DNA of 12,163 nt from NCBI GenBank assembly GCA_013349735.1, contig DUZC01000043.1, positions 1 to 12,163 of the forward strand. The letters run 5' to 3'. The position numbers and the translations under genes were made by a program. Positions 1 to 6,289 of the stretch are shown piece by piece. The stretch is from Rhodospirillaceae bacterium. GTDB taxonomy: Bacteria; Pseudomonadota; Alphaproteobacteria; Rhodospirillales; Magnetospirillaceae. A model generated the notes under the pieces. It did no database searches. It was not told the origin of the DNA and worked only from the letters and a program-made list of their open reading frames with translations. Each line of letters opens with the position of its first letter. Position 1 is the stretch's first letter.

Positions 1-549
1 AATGTCGATCTGAAGGGCTTTACCGAAGAATTTTATCATCGCCATTGCGCCGGACATCTGCAACCGGTCCTCGACTGCTTGCTTTATTTACGGCGTGAAA
101 CCTCGGTCTGGTTCGAAATCACCACCTTGCTGATCCCTGGGGAAAATGACAGCGACGCGGAAATCAGCGCGATGAGCCGCTGGATCTTTTCTCAGCTTGG
201 CGCCGATGTTCCCCTTCATTTCAGTGCCTTTCATCCTGATTGGAAAATGGTGGACAAGCCGCCGACGCCACCGGCCACCCTGACCCGGGCGCGGGCGCTG
301 GCCATGAAAGAGGGCTTGCGCTTTGTCTATACGGGCAATGTGCATGATGCCGCCGGAGGCAGCACCTGGTGTCCTGGATGCGGCGCGCTCTTGATCGAGC
401 GGGATTGGTTTCAATTGGGGCGCTGGGGCTTGGATGCCCAAGCTGGCTGTGGCCGATGTCAAAGACCGTTGCCCGGGCGCTTTGACCCCCGTCCCGGCGA
501 TTGGGGGGCAAAGCGACAGCCGGTAAGGTTGCAAAGCGCGCCCGGATGA
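1..549 (+). CDS. amrS: AmmeMemoRadiSam system radical SAM enzyme AmrS, C-terminal part (5' end outside window)
   Basis: The reading frame is open from base 1 to a TGA at 547-549, giving the last 182 residues. It begins with NVDLKGFTEEFY and continues with EITTLLIPGENDSD, PLHFSAFHPDWKM, PPTPPATL and FVYTGNVHD, which are the characteristic wording of the AmrS family. The radical-SAM CxxxCxxC cluster site lies upstream of the window and cannot be checked. The C-terminus carries two Cys pairs, CPGC (STWCPGCGALLIERDW) and CGRC (GCGRCQRPLPGRF), a small zinc-ribbon-like end normal for this family. AmrS proteins co-occur with Memo-like and AMMECR1-like proteins (separate or fused); the reaction is not settled to my knowledge. 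Its partners are not in the window and may be upstream. The ATG at 79 is internal, because homology extends across base 1. Family assignment is strong; function is open. Confidence 0.9.
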   Translation, partial: NVDLKGFTEEFYHRHCAGHLQPVLDCLLYLRRETSVWFEITTLLIPGENDSDAEISAMSRWIFSQLGADVPLHFSAFHPDWKMVDKPPTPPATLTRARALAMKEGLRFVYTGNVHDAAGGSTWCPGCGALLIERDWFQLGRWGLDAQAGCGRCQRPLPGRFDPRPGDWGAKRQPVRLQSAPG

Positions 550-559
550 CATAAAAACG

Positions 560-576
560 CCCGGCGATTGGCCGGG
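560..576 (+). terminator. possible weak terminator hairpin after amrS
   Basis: A perfect 6-bp GC stem, CCCGGC (560-565) and GCCGGG (571-576), closes a 5-base loop 10 bases after the amrS stop. It is preceded by a run of five A (553-557). The downstream tract is GGTTCAACATTTTC, so the U-tract is interrupted and starts late. The hairpin ends 13 bases before the next start codon. It may be a decayed or leaky terminator; it could also be fortuitous in GC-rich DNA. Confidence 0.35.
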
Positions 577-589
577 GTTCAACATTTTC

Positions 590-1543
590 ATGATCAAGCG
601 TTGGGGTTCCTTGGCCAGCAAATTGGCCCTGACCGGTGGTGCGATCTGGTATCTTCAATCCAAGGTTGACCTGCGCGCGGCCTGGGAGGCCGGACGGCAC
701 CTTCCGCTCCAGGCCTTTCTGGGCGCCTTGATGCTGCAGGTGGTCCAGGTCTGCATCTGCGCCGGACGCTGGCAGTTGGTGTTGCGCGCCATCGGCGCCT
801 GGCTGCCTTTCACCAAGGCCTGTGAATTATTCTGCATTGGCAATTTTTTTGGTCAGGTTCTTCCAGGTGCGGTGGGTGGGGACGCCGTTCGCATGTGGAA
901 GACCCGTCAACAAGGGCTGGATCTGGCGACTTCGGTCAATTCTGTCATGCTCGAGCGGATTGCCACGGTTTTTGCCTTGGTTTTTCTGGTCACGCTTCTC
1001 GAGCCCTTGTTGCTGGATCGGGTCAAGGACCGCTCGGCCGAATGGCTGTTTCCGCTGCTTTGTTTAGGGGCGGCGCTGGGCATTGCCGTTCTTATGACGC
1101 TGGATCGGGTGCCGGTTTCGTTGCGCCAATGGCGACTGGTCCGAGGTTTTGCCAAACTGGCCGGGGATACCCGACGGCTCTTTCTCAGTCCCGGATATGG
1201 CTTGGCAACGATGCTTGTGGCCATCACCGGCCATATAAATCTGGCGATGGTGGTGTGGGTTCTGGCTTTGGGCCTGGGGGTCGGGGTTTCCCTGATCGAC
1301 TGTCTGGTTCTGGTGCCCCCGGTCATCCTGGTGGCGACATTGCCCCTTTCCATCGCGGGCTGGGGGGCGCGCGAACTGGCCATGGTCACCGTCTTCGGTT
1401 TTGTCGGCGTCGCGCCGGCCGAGGCTACGGCCCTGTCCGTCCTTTTCGGGCTGGTCAGCATTCTGATCGCTTTGCCTGGCGGGATTTTCTGGGTGATGGC
1501 CAAGGATCATGACGTCCCTAAGGACGTCGAGGGGTTCGAATAG
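590..1543 (+). CDS. UPF0104 / lysylphosphatidylglycerol synthase TM-domain family membrane protein (flippase-like)
   Basis: This 317-residue protein has the usual length for stand-alone members of the LPG_synthase_TM (YbhN/UPF0104/AglD-like) family. Hydrophobic spans lie roughly at 7-23, 41-60, 77-93, 118-141, 150-170, 203-228, 235-255 and 263-300, so it is an inner-membrane protein. Family motifs are visible: GNFFGQVLPGAVGGDAVR (84-101), a GRW near 59-61, SIAGWGARE (254-262) and the following SVLFGL helix. There is no soluble aminoacyl-transfer domain, so it is not itself an MprF-type synthase. The family is linked to flipping or transport of lipid-linked substrates, but the substrate of this member cannot be told from sequence. 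The ATG at 590 has only a weak purine-rich stretch upstream (GGGG at 574-577). It sits between amrS and pepA with no clear functional tie to either. Family call is firm, role uncertain. Confidence 0.85.
   Translation: MIKRWGSLASKLALTGGAIWYLQSKVDLRAAWEAGRHLPLQAFLGALMLQVVQVCICAGRWQLVLRAIGAWLPFTKACELFCIGNFFGQVLPGAVGGDAVRMWKTRQQGLDLATSVNSVMLERIATVFALVFLVTLLEPLLLDRVKDRSAEWLFPLLCLGAALGIAVLMTLDRVPVSLRQWRLVRGFAKLAGDTRRLFLSPGYGLATMLVAITGHINLAMVVWVLALGLGVGVSLIDCLVLVPPVILVATLPLSIAGWGARELAMVTVFGFVGVAPAEATALSVLFGLVSILIALPGGIFWVMAKDHDVPKDVEGFE
1511..1528 (+). other. perfect inverted repeat in the last codons of the UPF0104 gene
   Basis: GACGTCC (1511-1517) and GGACGTC (1522-1528) form a 7-bp stem with a 4-base loop CTAA. 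It lies within codons for HDVPKDV and ends 15 bases before the last base of the stop codon. It is followed by a pyrimidine-rich but not T-run tract (CCTTCTCGCTTTATCC), so it is not a canonical intrinsic terminator. It could contribute to 3'-end stability or termination of the upstream transcript before pepA. Confidence 0.4.
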
Positions 1544-1627
1544 GGTCCTTCTCGCTTTATCCTTCCCTTCGGTGAGACGGGTGCTACATTTTCCTGGTCA
1601 ACCTCTATCCAGCACGGAAATCCATTC

Positions 1628-3124
1628 ATGAAAATCTCATTTGCCAAAGCGGATCTGCCAGGCGAAGGCGCCCTGGTCGTCGGTGTTTTCGAAGGCCGTG
1701 TTCTGACATCTTGCGCCGAGCGCATCGACCAATTGACCGATGGGCAGCTCCAGCGTGCCCTGGCTTCTGGCCGTTTCACGGGAAAGCGGGATCAGACCTT
1801 GCTATTGCCGGCCCCGTCTGGGTTGGCCGTTCAGCGGCTGCTTCTGGTTGGCTTTGGCAAACAGGAAAAGCTGGATTCTCTGGCGGCAGAAGCGCTTGGC
1901 GGAACCATCCTGGCCCAATTGCAGAATGCCGGGGACCAGCAGATTACGGTTTTGCTGGATGATCATGAGGACGCCCCCTGCGGCGGCGGGGCCGGGCTGG
2001 CGGCCTCTATGGCTTTAGGGGCCAGTTTGCGGGCCTATCGCTTTGACAAATACCGCACCAAAGAGAAGGACGAGGACAAGCCCAGCGTGCGCAAAATGGT
2101 CTTCGCGCTGGACCGCCATGCCAAGGCGAAAAGCCGGTTTTCCCTGTTGGAGAAAGTGGTGGCGGGCGTAACGTTGACCCGTGATCTGGCCAGCGAGCCG
2201 GCCAATGTGATCTATCCGGAAAGCCTGGCCGCCTATGCCAAGGCGCTGGACGAGGATGGCATCCAGGTCGAAGTTCTGGGCGAGAAGCAGATGCGAAAGC
2301 TGGGAATGGGCGCCTTGCTGGGGGTCGGTCAAGGCAGCGAGCGCGAGTCCCGGCTGGTGGTGATGCGCTGGTCGGGCGCAAAGGATGCCGCGGCGGCCCC
2401 GGTCGCCTTTGTTGGCAAGGGGGTTACCTTCGATTCGGGCGGCATATCCATTAAGCCGGCGGCGGGAATGGAGGACATGAAATGGGACATGGGCGGGGCC
2501 GCCGTGGTTATTGGCCTGATGAAGGCTTTGGCGCAGCGCAAGGCCAAGGTCAATGCCGTGGGCGTCATCGGTCTGGTCGAGAATATGCCGTCAGGGACGG
2601 CTCAGCGCCCGGGCGACGTCGTCACCTCAATGTCGGGTCAAACGATTGAAGTCATCAACACCGATGCCGAAGGCCGGCTCGTGCTCGCCGATGCGCTTTG
2701 GTATACCCAGGAACGTTTCAAACCTAAAGCGATGGTCGATCTGGCAACCTTGACCGGGGCCATCATTATTTCCCTGGGCGATCATTATGCCGGGCTGTTT
2801 GCCAATGATGACCTGCTGGCCGAACAACTGACGAAAGCGGGGAAGGCGGTCGGCGAACAGCTTTGGCGCTTGCCGCTGGATGATCCCTATGACAAGCAGA
2901 TCAAGTCCGACATTGCCGATATGAAGAATGTTGGCGGCCGGGAAGGTGGCAGCATTACCGCCGCCATGTTCCTTAAGCGTTTCGTCAAGGACAGCAAATG
3001 GGCGCATCTCGACATCGCAGGCGTGACCTGGGCGAAGAAAGATGGGCCGGTGACCCCGAAGGGGGCGACCGGTTTTGGTGTCCGTTTGCTTGATCGCCTG
3101 GTCGCCGACGCCTACGAAGATTGA
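1628..3124 (+). CDS. pepA: leucyl (cytosol) aminopeptidase, M17 family
   Basis: A full-length 498-residue M17 aminopeptidase that removes N-terminal residues from peptides in the cytoplasm, normally as a hexamer with two metal ions per active site. The N-terminal macro-like domain covers roughly 1-165 and the catalytic domain the rest. All E. coli PepA active-site residues are present at a constant offset: metal ligands K264, D269, D287, D346 and E348, and catalytic K276 and R350. They fall in GKGVTFDSGGISIK, MKWDMGG and the family signature NTDAEGRLVLADAL. The loop GGREGGSITAA (about residues 437-447) and WAHLDIAG are canonical. The ATG at 1628 follows an 84-base gap after the membrane-protein gene, which may hold the promoter of the downstream set; the ribosome site is weak (ACGGAAA at 1614-1620). 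In many alphaproteobacteria pepA is followed by holC; here a second M17 gene intervenes. PepA in E. coli also binds DNA; nothing here shows whether that applies. Confidence 0.96.
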   Translation: MKISFAKADLPGEGALVVGVFEGRVLTSCAERIDQLTDGQLQRALASGRFTGKRDQTLLLPAPSGLAVQRLLLVGFGKQEKLDSLAAEALGGTILAQLQNAGDQQITVLLDDHEDAPCGGGAGLAASMALGASLRAYRFDKYRTKEKDEDKPSVRKMVFALDRHAKAKSRFSLLEKVVAGVTLTRDLASEPANVIYPESLAAYAKALDEDGIQVEVLGEKQMRKLGMGALLGVGQGSERESRLVVMRWSGAKDAAAAPVAFVGKGVTFDSGGISIKPAAGMEDMKWDMGGAAVVIGLMKALAQRKAKVNAVGVIGLVENMPSGTAQRPGDVVTSMSGQTIEVINTDAEGRLVLADALWYTQERFKPKAMVDLATLTGAIIISLGDHYAGLFANDDLLAEQLTKAGKAVGEQLWRLPLDDPYDKQIKSDIADMKNVGGREGGSITAAMFLKRFVKDSKWAHLDIAGVTWAKKDGPVTPKGATGFGVRLLDRLVADAYED

Positions 3125-3131
3125 TGCGGCT

Positions 3132-4577
3132 GTGCTGTCGGTCCGATTCGCGCCGTTTACCAAATCGCCGGAGGCTCTGGCCGTCGGTCTGCGTCCTGGG
3201 CCGCTTCTGCAGCCCAGGGCTCTGGCCGCCGAACCGCTGGTCAGCCGCGCTTTGGCCGGACGGCATAGTTTCAAGGCCGAGGAAGAGGATGTCCTGCCGG
3301 TTTTGACGGCGGAGGGCTGGCTGGTTCTGGTCGGGCTGGACGCAGACGACGAGGACGAAGGGGCCTGCCGGTGGCGTCGGATCGGCGGGGCCTTGTTTGG
3401 CGAACTTGCCGACAGCGGCATTGTGCGGCTTGATGTCGCTTTGGATCTGCCTGTCCAGGCCTTGGCAGAAATAGCGTTCGGCATGAGCTTGCGTTCCTGG
3501 CGGGCCCCTTCGCTTTATCGAAGCAAGCCCGATCCGGACGAGGTTTGGACGCTGGCCGAAGCGGTCTTTGTCACCGAAGACCCCGCGTCGGCCCAATCTT
3601 GTTTTGACCGCTTGGCCGGGCTTGCCGCCGCCACCGCTTTGGCACGGGATTTGGTGGTGGCTCCGGGCAACCGCCTTACGCCGGCATCCTTTATCACCTT
3701 TCTCGCCCCCCTGGTCGCCCTGGGGGTCAGTATTACCGAAGTCAAACCGGACGAGCTTGGCCTGTTAGAGGCGGTTGGGCAAGGCAGCGCCATTCCCGCG
3801 CGCCTTTTGGTTTTGTCCTGGCAGGGGGGGCAAAAGGGCGCGCCACCGATGCTGTTCGTCGGAAAAGGGATTACTTTTGACAGCGGTGGCCTCGATATCA
3901 AAGATGAAGAAGACATGGACGAGATGAAGGGCGATATGGCTGGGGCCGCGGCGGTGGCCGGTGCCCTTTATGCCATTGCTGCCCGGCGCGCCGCCGCCAA
4001 TGTCGTAGGGCTTTTGGCCCTGGCCGAGAATATGCCTTCGGGTCGGGCGATGCGGCCGGGGGATGTGGTGCGCAGTTTTTCCGGGCTTAGTGTCGAGATC
4101 CTGGACACCGACGCCGAGGGGCGTCTGGCCCTGGCCGATGCCTTGGCCTATGGGGCCAAAATCTATCAGCCCGCTTTGATGGTGGATCTGGCGACATTGA
4201 CCGGTGCCGTGGAGGTAACTCTGGGGCGTCATCTGGCCGGCCTGTTCTCTGCCGATGATGACCTGGCGGAAAAATTACTGGCGGCTGGCGAGGACGAGGA
4301 CGAAGGGCTGTGGCGCCTGCCTTTGACCGATCACTATGACGAGGCCTTGAAAAGCGCCATCGCCGATTTACGGAATTGCCAATGGGAAGAGGGTCCGGAT
4401 GCGTTGCATGCGGCCCGCTTCCTCCAGCATTTTGTGCCAGCCGGCTTGCCTTGGGCGCATCTGGATATTGCCGGGGTCAGTCTGTTGGAAGAAGACGGGC
4501 CTCTGGCGAAGGAAGGACCGACCGGCTTTGGCGTTCGTCTCCTGGATCGTCTGGTGGCCCGTTATCTGGAAAGGTAA
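3132..4577 (+). CDS. second M17-family (leucyl aminopeptidase-like) metallopeptidase, diverged paralogue of PepA
   Basis: About 481 residues, homologous to the pepA product along its length but clearly diverged. With the GTG at 3132 as residue 1, the M17 metal ligands are K245, D250, D268, D327 and E329, and the catalytic residues K257 and R331, with the same spacing as in PepA. The signature reads DTDAEGRLALADAL. It is therefore probably an active aminopeptidase, with different specificity. One loop differs: PepA's GGRxGGSITAA is replaced around residues 415-428 by NCQWEEGPDALHAA, while flanking LWRLPL and PWAHLDIAG are kept. Acidic patches (DADDEDEG, EDEDEG) are seen. The start is uncertain. 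GTG 3132 lies 7 bases after the pepA stop; TTG 3075 would overlap pepA by 50 bases; the attractive TGATG at 3122-3126 is out of frame. Homologous-looking sequence begins around LSVRFAPF, which favours GTG 3132. It lies 9 bases before holC, so translation is probably coupled. Confidence 0.88.
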   Translation: MLSVRFAPFTKSPEALAVGLRPGPLLQPRALAAEPLVSRALAGRHSFKAEEEDVLPVLTAEGWLVLVGLDADDEDEGACRWRRIGGALFGELADSGIVRLDVALDLPVQALAEIAFGMSLRSWRAPSLYRSKPDPDEVWTLAEAVFVTEDPASAQSCFDRLAGLAAATALARDLVVAPGNRLTPASFITFLAPLVALGVSITEVKPDELGLLEAVGQGSAIPARLLVLSWQGGQKGAPPMLFVGKGITFDSGGLDIKDEEDMDEMKGDMAGAAAVAGALYAIAARRAAANVVGLLALAENMPSGRAMRPGDVVRSFSGLSVEILDTDAEGRLALADALAYGAKIYQPALMVDLATLTGAVEVTLGRHLAGLFSADDDLAEKLLAAGEDEDEGLWRLPLTDHYDEALKSAIADLRNCQWEEGPDALHAARFLQHFVPAGLPWAHLDIAGVSLLEEDGPLAKEGPTGFGVRLLDRLVARYLER

Positions 4578-4586
4578 AGTCATTCC

Positions 4587-5069
4587 ATGTCTCCCCGCAT
4601 TGGTTTTTACCATTTGCAGCGCAGTTCTCTTGATCAGGCCTTGCCGCGTCTATTGGAACGGGCCCTGCAAGCCGGCCATCGCATCGTCGTGATGGCCGGC
4701 TCTGCCGAGCGGGTGGCCTATCTTGACAGTCTGTTATGGACCTGGTTGCCGGACTCCTGGTTGCCACATGGGCGGGCCGACGAGGGCGATGCGGCCTTGC
4801 AGCCGATCTGCCTTACCTATCAGGATGAAAATCCTAATGCTGCCGATGTGTTAATGTTGACCGATGGGGTGGTGTCAGAGCAAGTAGCTGACTTCACGCG
4901 TTGTTTTAATCTCTTTGATGGTAATGACCCCGAGGCGCTGCAAAAAGCGCGGACCTTGTGGAAAGATTGGCAAGGGCGTGGATGGTCGCTGATTTATTAT
5001 CAGCAAGGGGAACGCGGTGGTTGGGAAGAGAAAGCAAGAACCAAAGCGCCGAGCGAAGGAGAGAACTGA
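4587..5069 (+). CDS. holC: DNA polymerase III subunit chi
   Basis: A 160-residue cytoplasmic protein with the chi-subunit layout. It opens with GFYHL (6-10), followed by LDSLLWTW (46-53) and SWLPHG (57-62), then NPNAADVLMLTDG (82-94), RCFNLFDG (105-112) and an ARTLWKDW...GW ending in YYQQGERGGWEEKAR (137-151). Chi binds the psi subunit of the clamp loader and the single-stranded DNA-binding protein SSB, and helps the replicase at the replication fork. The start ATG is 9 bases after the preceding stop, with AAAGGTAAAG (4569-4578) as a modest ribosome site overlapping that stop. Its stop overlaps the next start by one base (TGATG), so it is translationally coupled to the phosphofructokinase. 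A holC next to pepA is a common arrangement in proteobacteria. Confidence 0.93.
   Translation: MSPRIGFYHLQRSSLDQALPRLLERALQAGHRIVVMAGSAERVAYLDSLLWTWLPDSWLPHGRADEGDAALQPICLTYQDENPNAADVLMLTDGVVSEQVADFTRCFNLFDGNDPEALQKARTLWKDWQGRGWSLIYYQQGERGGWEEKARTKAPSEGEN
5056..5061 (+). promoter_or_regulatory. ribosome binding site AAGGAG fixing the phosphofructokinase start
   Basis: AAGGAG lies 7 bases before the ATG at 5069, inside the last codons of holC. The same frame is open further upstream to 4958, but that extension reads as holC sequence in the wrong frame. This site and the glycolytic-kinase wording beginning at MLHGKVLVAQGGGPT decide for 5069. Confidence 0.8.
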
Positions 5070-6289
5070 TGTTGCATGGCAAGGTACTGGTGGCGCAAGG
5101 GGGCGGGCCAACCGCGGTAATCAATCAGTCGATGGTTGGTGCTGTTCTTGAATCACGCAAATTCCGTGAAATCGAGCGGGTCTATGGGGCGTTCCATGGG
5201 GTGCGCGGTATTGTTGACGAGAACTTTTTCGATCTTACGCAGGAAACCACCCATAATCTCGAAATGGTCGCTGAAACGCCCGCCTCGGCTTTAGGCTCGA
5301 CCCGGGATAAACCAGATCTGAAATATTGCCAGGAGATCTTCAAGGTTCTGCGCGCCCATGGCGTGGCCTATTTCTTTTACATCGGGGGTAATGACAGTTC
5401 GGATACGGTGCGCATCGTCAGCGAAGAGGCGGCCAAGGCCGGTTATCCCCTGCGCTCGATCCATATCCCGAAGACCATCGATAATGATCTGGTGGAAAAT
5501 GATCACACCCCTGGCTTCCCTTCGGCGGCCCGCTTTGTTGCCCAGGCTTTCATGGGGGCTAATCTGGATAATTGGGCTCTGCCCGGGGTCTATCTTGCCG
5601 TGGTGATGGGGCGCCATGCCGGCTTTCTGACCGCGGCCTCGGCCTTGGGAAAAAAATTTCCCGATGACGGCCCCCATTTGATTTATCTGCCGGAACGGTC
5701 TTTCGACCTTCAGCGCTTCATTTCCGATGTAAAAAGCGCCTATGACCGCCATGGTCGTTGTGTCATAGCGGTCTCCGAGGGCATTCATGACGGGACCGGG
5801 GTTCCTATTGCCTCGCGCTTGGCCAAACAAACCGAACGCGATGACCATGGCAATGTCCAATTGTCGGGAAATGGCGCCTTGGCGGACCTTTTGACCGAGG
5901 AAATTCGTCAAAAGCTGAATATCAAACGCGTGCGCGGTGATACTTTGGGCTATATCCAACGGTCTTTTGCCGGTTGCGTCTCCGATGTCGATCAGCGGGA
6001 AGCCCGCGAAGTCGGCGAAAAGGCCGTGCAATATGCGATGTGGGGCGACAAGGATGGGTCGGTGACCATCCAGCGCACCGGCTTTTATTCGGTGGATTAT
6101 CGTCTGGTCCCGCTGGCTCTGGTGGCCGGGCAGACCCGGACCATGCCCGATGCCTTTATCGCCCCCTCGGGTACCGATGTGACCGATGCCTTCCGTCTAT
6201 ATCTGAGGCCTTTGCTGGGGTCACGCCTGCCAGATGCTTACCGGCTGCGCACCGAAAGCAATGCTGTACCGAAGATATTGCACAAATAG
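5069..6289 (+). CDS. pfp: 6-phosphofructokinase, pyrophosphate-dependent type (PPi-PFK)
   Basis: A 406-residue cytoplasmic enzyme of the PfkA superfamily interconverting fructose-6-phosphate and fructose-1,6-bisphosphate. Landmarks are AQGGGPTAVINQ (9-20), the phosphoryl-donor loop IGGNDSSD (105-112), PKTIDND (134-140, catalytic base D138) and MGRHAG (180-185). Two positions define the donor: Asp109 replaces the Gly104 of E. coli PfkA, and Lys135 replaces its Gly124. In this superfamily Asp plus Lys at these sites marks use of pyrophosphate rather than ATP, making the reaction near-equilibrium and reversible. Donor use is thus inferred from residues, not measured. The 406-residue length is longer than the roughly 320 of ATP-PfkA and fits the PPi type. 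The start overlaps the holC stop by one base and has a strong AAGGAG site. The stop TAG (6287-6289) directly abuts the stop of the convergent ABC-F gene, with zero bases between. Confidence 0.92.
   Translation: MLHGKVLVAQGGGPTAVINQSMVGAVLESRKFREIERVYGAFHGVRGIVDENFFDLTQETTHNLEMVAETPASALGSTRDKPDLKYCQEIFKVLRAHGVAYFFYIGGNDSSDTVRIVSEEAAKAGYPLRSIHIPKTIDNDLVENDHTPGFPSAARFVAQAFMGANLDNWALPGVYLAVVMGRHAGFLTAASALGKKFPDDGPHLIYLPERSFDLQRFISDVKSAYDRHGRCVIAVSEGIHDGTGVPIASRLAKQTERDDHGNVQLSGNGALADLLTEEIRQKLNIKRVRGDTLGYIQRSFAGCVSDVDQREAREVGEKAVQYAMWGDKDGSVTIQRTGFYSVDYRLVPLALVAGQTRTMPDAFIAPSGTDVTDAFRLYLRPLLGSRLPDAYRLRTESNAVPKILHK

Noticed and set aside
1563..1590. Possible pepA promoter: extended -10-like TGCTACATT (1582-1590) with a pyrimidine-rich -35 region.
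   Set aside because: The -10 matches the consensus at 4 of 6 positions and the best -35 at 3 of 6; too weak to list as a feature without start-site data.
2627..3596. Long minus-strand open frames opposite pepA and the second M17 gene (up to about 285 codons).
   Set aside because: They lie antisense to genes with full catalytic motifs, have no ribosome site or recognisable family, and show the Arg/Pro/Ser-rich wording of shadow frames in GC-rich DNA.
4958..5068. N-terminal extension of the phosphofructokinase by 37 codons.
   Set aside because: It is holC coding read in another frame; the AAGGAG site and family wording place the start at 5069.
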